In this document: positions 9,215-16,946 of the stretch, piece by piece
Position numbering within the stretch: the first letter of the stretch is position 1
Layout: each line of letters starts with the position of its first letter
DNA from: Colwellia ponticola
GTDB lineage: Bacteria; Pseudomonadota; Gammaproteobacteria; Enterobacterales; Alteromonadaceae
DNA: 64,000 nt
Assembly (NCBI RefSeq): GCF_005885605.1
Contig: NZ_SZVP01000004.1
Location: forward strand, 1 to 64,000
Reading direction: 5' to 3'
Notes under the pieces: model-generated
The model's database searches: none
What the model was told of the DNA's origin: nothing
The model's input: the letters and a program-made list of their open reading frames with translations, nothing else
Translations under genes and position numbers: made by a program

Positions 9215-9856
9215 TTAGTCAGATTGATGTAAGTGTTCTTCAATATTTGCCCGTAATACTCGATAACCCACGTTACCATAAAGTATTTGCCTGCCATTAT
9301 CTATGATATACGTAGGGCTACCTTTTAACGACAATAATTTGGCTTGTTGATAATCCGCCATCAAAGCCCCTATTGCCCTACCATCATTTATCGCTGCTTT
9401 AACGCCATTAATCTCATAGCCTGACTTTTCAATAAGCGCGAACAATACAGATAGCTGACTAATATCTTGCCCCTCAACAAAAAATGCATGGCGAATAGCT
9501 TGTGCCAACTTAACACTTACTTTATCACCCAACATTACCTCAATGGCTTTTAAAACAAGGTGTGGGTTAGCAGATGAATTCGGTCGAACACTTTTCCACA
9601 CTTCGCTATGAATAGATGCACCTGGATAAGGCGCAGCAGCCTCTTTAACATGACTTGAAAAGCCTAAAAAACCGCCTTTATCTTGCCACTGGTTTGGAAT
9701 TTTATGTCTAGCATCACCAAACACATCAAGGTAATGATATCGCCAAGCAATCTTGCCTACTAATTTATCATTAAGCACTTCAATGCGTTGCTGCGCTATC
9801 CATGCCCAAACACATAAAATATCACTGTAATAGTCTATTACAACAGGTGTTGTCAT
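9215..9856 (-). CDS. DsbA-family thioredoxin-fold protein with a single active-site Cys
   Basis: The 213-residue protein has the DsbA/FrnE/2-hydroxychromene-2-carboxylate isomerase fold pattern. It shows an N-terminal strand VVIDYYSDILCVWAW, a central helical insert, and a C-terminal cis-Pro segment KGSPTYIIDNGRQILYGNVGYR. The usual CxxC is reduced to C15-V-W-A18, so it cannot act as a simple dithiol oxidase. A glutathione-dependent isomerase or transferase role, or a mono-thiol role, is more likely. There is no signal peptide, so it is cytoplasmic. It lies 71 bp downstream of the rhodanese gene on the same strand and may share its transcript. The true substrate is unknown. Confidence 0.75.
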   Translation of the reverse strand: MTTPVVIDYYSDILCVWAWIAQQRIEVLNDKLVGKIAWRYHYLDVFGDARHKIPNQWQDKGGFLGFSSHVKEAAAPYPGASIHSEVWKSVRPNSSANPHLVLKAIEVMLGDKVSVKLAQAIRHAFFVEGQDISQLSVLFALIEKSGYEINGVKAAINDGRAIGALMADYQQAKLLSLKGSPTYIIDNGRQILYGNVGYRVLRANIEEHLHQSD

Positions 9857-9927
9857 ATTGGAATCCAGTTACTTACTAATCTATGGGGAGTTAGCTGCTT
9901 AACGGTAATGACAATAAGTTATTACCG

Positions 9928-10275
9928 TTAACAACAAGCATTACAAATATCATCTACATTAGACGTGATCACTGACACATTTAAGTAACCAACGCGCTTT
10001 AGTTGTTCTGCAGAAAAAATAGCACGAGCACCGGTGGCGCAGTGTAAAAAGATAAGCTGATTTTCATTGGGATAAAGTGTCAGCATTTTCATTTCAAGCA
10101 AACCGCGTGGAATATTGATAGCGCCTTTAGCTGATTTTTCTGCATATTCACTTGGCTCACGCACATCAATAATGACACCATTATTTTGCTTAGCCAACGG
10201 TAGCGCTTGTGCAATAGTCATAATGGTTAATGATTCTCGTGCTTTAGCAATGACTTCAGGTATGGTTTTTAACAT
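9928..10275 (-). CDS. Single-domain rhodanese-like sulfurtransferase
   Basis: This 115-residue protein is a single rhodanese domain. It has VIIDVREPSEYAEKSAKGAINIPRG and the active-site loop FLHCATGARA with catalytic Cys79. Such proteins carry a persulfide on this cysteine and move sulfane sulfur. The C-terminus ends with two further Cys (NACC). In E. coli the comparable domain is the N-terminal half of the membrane protein YgaP; here it is a separate soluble protein. The DUF2892 membrane part is encoded 69 bp upstream on the same strand. A BigR/YgaV-type regulator faces the pair, which supports a role in sulfide or persulfide handling. The start could also be the Met at residue 19. Confidence 0.85.
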   Translation of the reverse strand: MLKTIPEVIAKARESLTIMTIAQALPLAKQNNGVIIDVREPSEYAEKSAKGAINIPRGLLEMKMLTLYPNENQLIFLHCATGARAIFSAEQLKRVGYLNVSVITSNVDDICNACC

Positions 10276-10344
10276 GGTTATTTCTCTATTGGTAAATTAG
10301 CTTAATTCTAGATCACTCTAGGTTAACTCGGGCGTTTAAGCCGG

Positions 10345-10530
10345 CTACTTTAAGCCTAGCTTTTTTAAAATGGTCATCATTAAACACCATTTAGTAAATG
10401 ATGATTGTATTAAGTTAACAGCAATAAAGGCGGTAAACCATAACCAAGTTTGTGTGTAATTTATCGCTAAATATAGCGATATTAAAATCATAGTACCAGC
10501 AACTAAACGTAGCGCTTCATTAACAGTCAT
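10345..10530 (-). CDS. DUF2892 (YgaP-like) small inner-membrane protein
   Basis: This 61-residue protein holds two hydrophobic segments (about residues 8-25 and 29-45), followed by a Cys-containing KWCLMMTILKKLG tail. It matches the membrane-spanning C-terminal part of E. coli YgaP (DUF2892), which ends in a similar G-C-hydrophobic-LL pattern. In YgaP this membrane hairpin is fused behind a rhodanese domain. Here the rhodanese is the next gene downstream, so the module is split. The promoter region to the right holds operator-like dyads, shared divergently with the ArsR-family gene. Confidence 0.75.
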   Translation of the reverse strand: MTVNEALRLVAGTMILISLYLAINYTQTWLWFTAFIAVNLIQSSFTKWCLMMTILKKLGLK

Positions 10531-10575
10531 TTGGCTTACTCCTCAAAGGGCTTATTCACGTGGGGGGATTAAAAA

Positions 10576-10616
10576 TCATTAAACAGTCATTAAACAGTCA
10601 TTAAACAGTCATTAAA
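10576..10616. repeat. 11-bp tandem repeat (TCATTAAACAG, 3.7 units)
   Basis: TCATTAAACAG occurs head-to-tail at 10576, 10587 and 10598, then breaks off after TCATTAAA at 10609. It lies in the leader of the DUF2892 gene, between its start codon and the operator dyads. The unit is one helical turn long, so it could place repeated binding sites on one face of the DNA. Replication slippage alone could also explain it. Confidence 0.8.
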
Positions 10617-10644
10617 AGACAACATGTCATATTTTTATTTCAGC

Positions 10645-10694
10645 ATAATCTTTATTAGTAAATGCTAATAAAGATTATATTAGCCTTTACTAAT
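10645..10694. promoter_or_regulatory. Two operator-like dyads ATTAG-N6-CTAAT
   Basis: A perfect 14-bp inverted repeat (ATAATCTTTATTAG at 10645-10658 and CTAATAAAGATTAT at 10665-10678) has the core ATTAG-N6-CTAAT. The same core recurs at 10679-10694. The two cores start 25 bp apart. They sit between divergent genes, one of which encodes an ArsR-family repressor. ArsR proteins bind AT-rich dyads of this geometry next to their own promoters, so autoregulation and control of both directions are likely. Binding itself is inferred. Confidence 0.7.
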
Positions 10695-10751
10695 TTAGAA
10701 AACAACTATAATATCAACTTATATTATAGAACTAGTTACCCTGGATAATGA

Positions 10752-11084
10752 ATGAATATTAAACAACAAAAGTTGTTAGAAAATGCGCAAGAAGTCGCCG
10801 CCATTTTAAAACAATTGTCTAATCCTTACCGATTAATGATCTTGTGTTGCCTGAGCGATAATGAACTTACGGTTGGTGATTTAAACCTACGTATTGAACT
10901 TTCACAATCAGCACTTTCACAGCATTTAGCCAAACTACGAGACAGTAATATAGTGACAACAAGGCGCGAGGCACAAACTATTTTTTATCGTATTGCAACC
11001 CCAACCATAGAAGAATTATTACGAGTCCTGCATGAAAAGTTTTGTCGCGACGACTCAGACATTGATCACAAAGCAGTGAATTAA
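10752..11084 (+). CDS. ArsR-family repressor of BigR/SqrR/YgaV type
   Basis: This 110-residue winged-helix repressor has the ArsR helix-turn-helix (SQSALSQHLAKLRDSNIVTTRREAQTIFYRI). It lacks the ELCVCDL metal site of arsenic and cadmium sensors. It does carry Cys32/Cys33 in MILCCL and Cys98 near the C-terminus (EKFC). That is the pair position used by BigR, SqrR and YgaV to form a tetrasulfide with persulfides. It is two bases upstream of the RND gene, so pump and regulator are one operon. It is also divergent from a rhodanese plus DUF2892 pair, the partners of YgaV in E. coli. The sulfide-sensor function is inferred from these residues and neighbours. Confidence 0.82.
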   Translation: MNIKQQKLLENAQEVAAILKQLSNPYRLMILCCLSDNELTVGDLNLRIELSQSALSQHLAKLRDSNIVTTRREAQTIFYRIATPTIEELLRVLHEKFCRDDSDIDHKAVN

Positions 11085-11086
11085 CA

Positions 11087-14000
11087 ATGACCACTAACGC
11101 CACTTTTACTACTGCATTACTCAGTAAGGTACTTAAGAGTAAAATTCCGCTTTTTATTCTACTGTTATCAATAGTCGCTGGGCTAATGGCGCTTAACTTT
11201 ACAGCGCGTGAAGAAGAGCCACAAATAGTGGTGCCAATGATCGATATTATTGTCGATGCCCCCGGTGTTAACGTAAAACAAGTAGAGCGTTTAGTCACCA
11301 CCCCGCTTGAAAAGTTACTAGCACAGGTGCAAGGTGTAGAACATGTTTACTCGGTTAGTCATAGCAACCAATCCGTGGTGACCCTGCGTTTTACGGTCGG
11401 AGAAAATCGCGAAAACGCACTACTAAATACCTATAATAAATTACATGCTAATACTGAAAAAATTCCTGCTGTTGTCAGTAATTGGCGCGTTAAACCCATT
11501 GAAGTCGATGATGTTGCCATTGTCATGCTAGCACTATATAGCACCGATACTAGCCAAGTAGATGATTTTGGTTTGAGGCGGCTTGCCCAAGAAGTGTCTA
11601 CTTTTTTACAAGCGATTGAAAGTACCAGCGAAGTTAATATTATTGGTGGTCGAGCTAGACAAATACAAGTCAATATAGACCCAGAAAAAATGGCCGCTCG
11701 GCAAGTGACCGTTGAGGATATTTTCAATGCTATTCAAGTATCTAATGTACTTGTTAACCACGGTAATATTACCCTAGCAAATCAGTCAATCTCGCTTGAA
11801 AGTGGCGATACTTATCGTGATATTAACGCGCTAAAAAAAACTACTATTAGTGTTATTGATGGTAGCGTTATTTTACTAGACGATATTGCTGAAGTGGTTG
11901 ATGGCCCAGCAGAGCAAACCAGCTATAGCTGGCTTGATCATGCCAATACTAGCAATACAGCTAATGGGAAAAACGCTACCCATAACGACCAACCTATGGT
12001 CACCATTAGCGTTGCTAAGCAACGTGGCAGTAATGCGGTAACCGTTGCCAATGCAGTACATGCAAAAATAGCCGAATTAAAGTCATCTATTTTTCCTGCT
12101 CATGTTGAGGTACAAGTATTACGTGACTATGGCGCAACCGCTAACGAAAAAGTGAATGACTTAACCACCAGTTTAGCTTTTGCCATTTTTACTGTGGTAA
12201 TTTTTATTGGCGTGTTTCTAGGCTGGCGCTCTGCGCTAGTGGTCGGTTTAGCGGTACCTATTTGTTATGGCATAACACTCTCGTTAGATTTACTATTTGG
12301 CTATACCATTAACCGAGTTACCTTGTTTGCACTTATTTTATCATTGGGTTTATTAGTCGACGACCCTATTACCGGTGTTGATAATATTGAGCGCTACATG
12401 GCTAAAATAAAAGGTAAAGTAAGTACTAAAAAAGTTAATACTGCCATTGTCTTAGCCATTAATGAAATACGCGTGCCTTTGTTAATGTCGACACTCACTA
12501 TTGTACTGGCGTTTATTCCACTGGCCTTTATCACTGGCATGATGGGGCCTTATATGGCGCCAATGGCCTTTAATGTGCCGTTAAGTGTTATTAGTTCAAC
12601 CGTGGTGGCTTTTTTAGTAACACCTTGGCTAGCAGCAAAATTTATTAAAGCTAAGCCCCAGCCTGAAGTTACTGCTAATTTTTCTCAAGCTAACGCTAAA
12701 GCCAAAACAAACAATACGACTGTGCCAGCGGAGCTAGTTACCGACGAACAAGGTTTTCAACGTTTATACCGCCAACTATTAACGCCATTGTTAGACAGTA
12801 AAGCAAAAGGTAAAGCTATACTCGCTTTAGTGTTATTACTCTTTGTTATTGCCGCTTTATTACCAGTGATGCGTTGGGTTCCCCTTAAATTATTACCTTT
12901 TGATAATAAGAATGAAGTACAAGTTATTATTGATATGCCTGAAAGCGCGACCTTAGAGCAAACCGCTGCTATGGCTAAGCAAGTGTCGGTAATTTTACAA
13001 AAAATGCCCGAAGTAACCACTATTGCCAGCTATGTTGGCTTACCTTCGCCAATAGACTTTAACGGTATGGTTAGGCAGTACTACCAGCGCCACGCACCTT
13101 ATTTAGCAGACTTACGGGTGTTGCTACTTGATAAAAGCGAGCGCGAACATCAATCCCATGCCATTGTGTTAAGAATGCGTGAGCATTTAGCGCCGTTAAC
13201 TAATGAATTAGCGCAAAACAGTGATATTAAAATACGCGTAGTAGAAGTACCACCTGGACCACCGGTATTAAGTACACTGGTTGCCGAGATTTATGGAGAT
13301 GAATTTACTCAATATGCCAGTTTACAACAAGCGGCTGGCATAGTTGAGCAGCGCTTAATAGCCGAGCCGTTTGTGGTTGAGGTAGACTCAACCGTTGGCG
13401 GTGAACAAACACAACTACGTTTTATCAGTGATAAAACTAAAGCAGCACTGTCTGGGATATCAACAGCAAGTATTAATCAAACTCTTAACGTGGCAACCCA
13501 AGGACAAGTGGCTGGTTATCTGCACCTTGATAATGAGGCGTCGCCGTTAGCCATTAATATTAATTTGCCGCTCGAGCAACGCCAGTCACTCAATGATTTA
13601 AAACGTTTGTCCTTAAAAGGACAAGCGGGGATCATACAAACCACCACGGCACAAGGTATTGATATGGCGCCACAGCCATTAGTCTCTCTAGGTGAGCTGG
13701 GTGAGTTTATTGAACACCCTCGCGATAAACCAATATTCCATAAAGATCTTAGACCTGTTGTTTATGTTACTGCTGATATTTCAGGTAGAACACCAGCAGA
13801 AGTTATTGCTGACATCAGCAGTGACTTAATTAAAAGCCATTCTAGCAACAATCTTAACGCTATTGAGCCTATTAACAGTAACAATACTGAACAAAGCAAC
13901 TGGCAAGAACGAAACTTCCTCGCAAGTGGTGGTGGTATTAACTGGCAATTACCTGAGGATATTGAGTTGTCATTTAGTGGCGAAGGTGAATGGCGTATTA

Positions 14001-14608
14001 CCATCAGAGTATTTCGTGATATGGGCCTAGCGTTTGCTTTTGCACTGACCGCAATATTTATTGTTTTACGTATACAAACAGGTTCAGCGGCTTTATCAGG
14101 CATTATCATGTCAGCCATTCCGTTAACCGTCATTGGTATTATGCCAGGCTTCTTTTTATTAAATCAATTTGGAGAGCGCACTATTGCAGGTGCACCTGAC
14201 CCTATTTTATTCACCGCCACCGCGATGATAGGCATGATAGCGTTAGCGGGCATAGTAGTGAGAAACTCATTAATTTTAATTGAGTTTATTAGCCAAGCAC
14301 AGCAACAAGGTGCGACGATAAAAGAGTCGTTAATTCAAGCAGGTGCCGTTAGGATGCGACCGGTATTACTCACCGCTGGCACTACCTTATTAGGTAATTT
14401 AATTATTACCTTAGACCCTGTTTTTAGTGGACTCGCTATTGCGATTATATTTGGCATTATCTCGTCAACAGTATTTACCCTACTGGTAGTACCTATTGTT
14501 TACTCTCTGGTATTTGATAACAAGGTGGCCCCCGGTAAAGAAACACCACCAGCAGCGACAGTCAATAACAAAGTAGACGATTCATCAGACATTAAGGCTT
14601 TATCATGA
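11087..14608 (+). CDS. RND-family efflux transporter, inner-membrane permease
   Basis: This 1173-residue protein is an RND (AcrB/MMPL-type) proton-driven exporter. It has TM1 near residues 18-36 and a periplasmic porter loop with EEPQIVVPMIDI. A TM2-TM6 block near 360-530 contains GLLVDDPITGVDNIERY, in which the proton-relay Asp pair is seen. A second half repeats the pattern, with a TM7-like helix near 592 and TM8-TM12 from about 975. It is longer than the usual 1030-1050 residues because of linker insertions around 525-565 and 918-945. It follows the ArsR gene by two bases and overlaps the adaptor gene by four (ATGA). No outer-membrane factor gene is adjacent. The substrate is unknown; the persulfide-sensor-like regulator suggests a sulfur- or thiol-related stress compound. 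Confidence 0.92.
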   Translation: MTTNATFTTALLSKVLKSKIPLFILLLSIVAGLMALNFTAREEEPQIVVPMIDIIVDAPGVNVKQVERLVTTPLEKLLAQVQGVEHVYSVSHSNQSVVTLRFTVGENRENALLNTYNKLHANTEKIPAVVSNWRVKPIEVDDVAIVMLALYSTDTSQVDDFGLRRLAQEVSTFLQAIESTSEVNIIGGRARQIQVNIDPEKMAARQVTVEDIFNAIQVSNVLVNHGNITLANQSISLESGDTYRDINALKKTTISVIDGSVILLDDIAEVVDGPAEQTSYSWLDHANTSNTANGKNATHNDQPMVTISVAKQRGSNAVTVANAVHAKIAELKSSIFPAHVEVQVLRDYGATANEKVNDLTTSLAFAIFTVVIFIGVFLGWRSALVVGLAVPICYGITLSLDLLFGYTINRVTLFALILSLGLLVDDPITGVDNIERYMAKIKGKVSTKKVNTAIVLAINEIRVPLLMSTLTIVLAFIPLAFITGMMGPYMAPMAFNVPLSVISSTVVAFLVTPWLAAKFIKAKPQPEVTANFSQANAKAKTNNTTVPAELVTDEQGFQRLYRQLLTPLLDSKAKGKAILALVLLLFVIAALLPVMRWVPLKLLPFDNKNEVQVIIDMPESATLEQTAAMAKQVSVILQKMPEVTTIASYVGLPSPIDFNGMVRQYYQRHAPYLADLRVLLLDKSEREHQSHAIVLRMREHLAPLTNELAQNSDIKIRVVEVPPGPPVLSTLVAEIYGDEFTQYASLQQAAGIVEQRLIAEPFVVEVDSTVGGEQTQLRFISDKTKAALSGISTASINQTLNVATQGQVAGYLHLDNEASPLAININLPLEQRQSLNDLKRLSLKGQAGIIQTTTAQGIDMAPQPLVSLGELGEFIEHPRDKPIFHKDLRPVVYVTADISGRTPAEVIADISSDLIKSHSSNNLNAIEPINSNNTEQSNWQERNFLASGGGINWQLPEDIELSFSGEGEWRITIRVFRDMGLAFAFALTAIFIVLRIQTGSAALSGIIMSAIPLTVIGIMPGFFLLNQFGERTIAGAPDPILFTATAMIGMIALAGIVVRNSLILIEFISQAQQQGATIKESLIQAGAVRMRPVLLTAGTTLLGNLIITLDPVFSGLAIAIIFGIISSTVFTLLVVPIVYSLVFDNKVAPGKETPPAATVNNKVDDSSDIKALS

Positions 14609-15681
14609 AGACACCACAAGTTGAAAAAAAGAGCACCCTAACAAAAAGTATTGTGCCGTTATTAACATTAATTATATTACTACTTATGGTGGCGTGGTTA
14701 GCTGGGTCTTTTGATAGTAAAGTCACTCCGGGCTTTAACCAACCTGCTGCGTTAGTAGCGCCAACTACTTATACCGTTAAAAGTACACCTGAAGCTATAT
14801 TTGAAGCGGTCGCTGCGAGTATTAGCGCTAAACAGGCAACTATTATTTCATCGAGACTGCTAGCTCGCATTGATAAAATAAAGGTTCGCTCTGGTGATAC
14901 CGTCAACAAAGGTGATGTATTAATTACCCTTGAAAATAAAGACCTTTCATCCAGTGTTATTGAAGCTAGTGAACAAGTTAATGCCATGGAAGCAAGGCAT
15001 ATAGAAGCAAAACAAAACTATACTCGCGCTACTGAGTTATTTAACAAAAAAATAGTCTCAAAATTTGATTTAGATAAAAGTAAAGCTGACTACCAAAGCA
15101 GTAAAGCAGGGTTAACCGCTGCTAAACAAAGCTTGGCACAAGCGCAAACGACATTAAGCTATGCAACGCTTCGTGCACCTATTAATGGCAAAGTTGTTGA
15201 CCGTTTTGCCGAGCCTGGCAATACCGCACAAGCTGGGGCAAAACTATTATCACTATATAACCCATTGTCGTTACGTGTAGAAGCACAAGTACGAGAGCAA
15301 CTTGCCCTAACGCTCACACAAGGCCAACATATTACGGTAGAGTTGCCAACAATCAAACATAGTTTAATGGGAGTAGTCGAAGAAATTGTCCCTGCAGCCA
15401 ATACCGGCTCACGTAGTTTTTTAATTAAAGTCAGTTTACCTTACCAAGAGAATTTACTACCTGGTATGTACGCACGGGTTTTGATCCCTGCAGGTCAAGC
15501 ACAAAAAATTTACCTACCCCAGGAAAGTGTATCTCATGTAGGTCAACTCAACTTTGTGCAGGTTGTCATTAATGGCGAAACTCAAAAGCGCTTTGTACGC
15601 GTAGGGACGCAAAGTAAAAAAGAGTTTGTGACAATTATTTCAGGTTTGAACGATGGCGACATCATTATGACCCCCCAATAA
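14605..15681 (+). CDS. RND efflux periplasmic adaptor (membrane fusion protein)
   Basis: This 358-residue HlyD/AcrA-type adaptor links the RND permease to an outer-membrane channel. One N-terminal anchor helix (about residues 14-32, SIVPLLTLIILLLMVAWLAG) is followed by a lipoyl half-domain (KIKVRSGDTVNKGDVLITLENKDL). An alpha-hairpin comes next (about 115-180, rich in Ala/Gln/Lys), then the second lipoyl half (LRAPINGKVVDRFAEPGNTAQAG) and a beta-barrel domain. Its ATG overlaps the permease stop, which indicates translational coupling. Putting the adaptor after the permease is the reverse of acrAB order, but common in ArsR-linked RND operons of marine gammaproteobacteria (from memory). Confidence 0.93.
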   Translation: MKTPQVEKKSTLTKSIVPLLTLIILLLMVAWLAGSFDSKVTPGFNQPAALVAPTTYTVKSTPEAIFEAVAASISAKQATIISSRLLARIDKIKVRSGDTVNKGDVLITLENKDLSSSVIEASEQVNAMEARHIEAKQNYTRATELFNKKIVSKFDLDKSKADYQSSKAGLTAAKQSLAQAQTTLSYATLRAPINGKVVDRFAEPGNTAQAGAKLLSLYNPLSLRVEAQVREQLALTLTQGQHITVELPTIKHSLMGVVEEIVPAANTGSRSFLIKVSLPYQENLLPGMYARVLIPAGQAQKIYLPQESVSHVGQLNFVQVVINGETQKRFVRVGTQSKKEFVTIISGLNDGDIIMTPQ

Positions 15682-15806
15682 TCACTAGAGATAAGATCAT
15701 TAGTCTAGCTGTAAACTTAAAGGTAATGGATCATTTTGTAATACAACGGAATTTAGCTATTTATTTGTGTAAAGACTGTTATTTTCTAATGACACTTAGT
15801 TACATA

Positions 15807-15835
15807 TTGGTTGTTTATAAAAAATTTGCTAGAAT
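15807..15835 (+). promoter_or_regulatory. Promoter of the DUF481 gene
   Basis: TTGGTT (15807-15812), a 17-base AT-rich spacer and TAGAAT (15830-15835) make a credible sigma-70 promoter. It lies about 125 bp upstream of the DUF481 start and is separate from the RND operon. Confidence 0.5.
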
Positions 15836-15961
15836 CGCCTAAATTTAACGCAGTGATATAACTGGTTTACCTGCGTTTTACATTAACGATTGACTAGAAT
15901 AGTGAACCACTAATTAATGACCCTCTCACTACCTATTAACTTATTACCTTTAAGGATGAAC

Positions 15962-16750
15962 ATGAGATCTAAAATAGCGATTGCAGCAGCGCTTTTATTA
16001 CCATTATCAGGCCAATATGCCTTGGCTGAAGAAGCCGTTGTTGAAGAAGAATCTTCGTTAACTGTTTCTGCTGAATTGGGTATGTTATTTAAAACAGGTA
16101 ATACTAAAAGTGGCGATATCAAAGCAGGCTTAACCATAGAGCATAAACAGGATAGATGGCTAAACCTATTATCTTTCAACGCACTTGCTAAGAAGCTTGA
16201 AAAAGAAGACGAAACTACCGGTGAAGAGGTTTTTGAAAGCACGGATAACAAATGGGACATTCAAGGACAAACCAATTACTCTCTTGAAAAAAATGGTAAA
16301 AATTACCTATATGGTAGTGTTTTTTATGAACAAGACAAATTCAGTAGTTTCTCTTACCAAACGTCAGCTTCTGTTGGTTGGGGTCGTCATTGGTGGAAAA
16401 CCAAAAAGAGTTCATTTTTTGCCGATATTGGTCCGGGTATTAAATACGATGTGATACGTGCAGATGGCTTAATGCCAGAGAAAAGTGAAGCTGCCGCTAT
16501 ATTACAAGCGCAAGCGTTATATACAAATCAAATCAATGAATTTGTTAAATTTAAGCAATACTTAGTGGCTAAGCAAGCGTTTGGCTCTGATCAAAACAGT
16601 GTTTATAAATCAGAAACATCACTGACTACTAAATTAATTGAGTCATTACAGTTTAAGTTTGCTTTTCGTATCGATTACGATACTGACGTAGAAGAAGGCT
16701 TTGAAAATACCAATACTGAAACATCAGTAACCTTGGTATATAGCTTCTAA
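15962..16750 (+). CDS. DUF481 (YdiY-like) outer-membrane beta-barrel protein
   Basis: The protein has a signal peptide (MRSKIAIAAALLLPLSGQYALA, cleaved before EE). It then alternates beta strands typical of DUF481 or salt-induced outer-membrane proteins: LTVSAELGMLFKTGNTKSGDIKAGLTIEHKQDRW, SVGWGRHWWK and FFADIGPGIKYD. It closes with the aromatic strand TSVTLVYSF, an outer-membrane C-terminal signature ending in Phe. Two upstream in-frame Mets exist (15917 and 15956). The ATG at 15962 is chosen because AAGGA sits at a proper distance and the signal peptide begins there. The function of the family is unclear. Confidence 0.85.
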   Translation: MRSKIAIAAALLLPLSGQYALAEEAVVEEESSLTVSAELGMLFKTGNTKSGDIKAGLTIEHKQDRWLNLLSFNALAKKLEKEDETTGEEVFESTDNKWDIQGQTNYSLEKNGKNYLYGSVFYEQDKFSSFSYQTSASVGWGRHWWKTKKSSFFADIGPGIKYDVIRADGLMPEKSEAAAILQAQALYTNQINEFVKFKQYLVAKQAFGSDQNSVYKSETSLTTKLIESLQFKFAFRIDYDTDVEEGFENTNTETSVTLVYSF

Positions 16751-16771
16751 AATAGCATTAAATTTACAAGA

Positions 16772-16810
16772 TAAGGGCTGTTATTCATTGAGAATACGGC
16801 CTTTTTTATT
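16772..16810 (+). terminator. Terminator after the DUF481 gene
   Basis: AAGGGCTGTTATTC and GAATACGGCCTT pair with small bulges around a short loop. TTTTTTATT follows. It lies about 25 bp after the stop, in the right orientation. Confidence 0.65.
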
Positions 16811-16898
16811 GCCTGAATTGACTAAGTAATACTGACTCTACGTTATTTAAGCTCACTGACATCTAAGCTAGGCTTAGTAACAATAAGCATTAGAAACA

Positions 16899-16930
16899 AA
16901 AAAACCAGCCTCAAAGGCTGGTTTTTTTTA
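16899..16930. terminator. Bidirectional terminator before aceA end
   Basis: CCAGCC, loop TCAAA and GGCTGG (16905-16921) are flanked by A-run and T-run. This serves as terminator for aceA on the minus strand and as a backstop for plus-strand transcription from the DUF481 gene. Confidence 0.85.
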
Positions 16931-16946
16931 CGCTAACTAGGAAAGC

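Noticed and set aside
10576..10616. Possible CRISPR-like repeat
   Set aside because: Units are contiguous 11-mers without spacers, so it is a simple tandem repeat.
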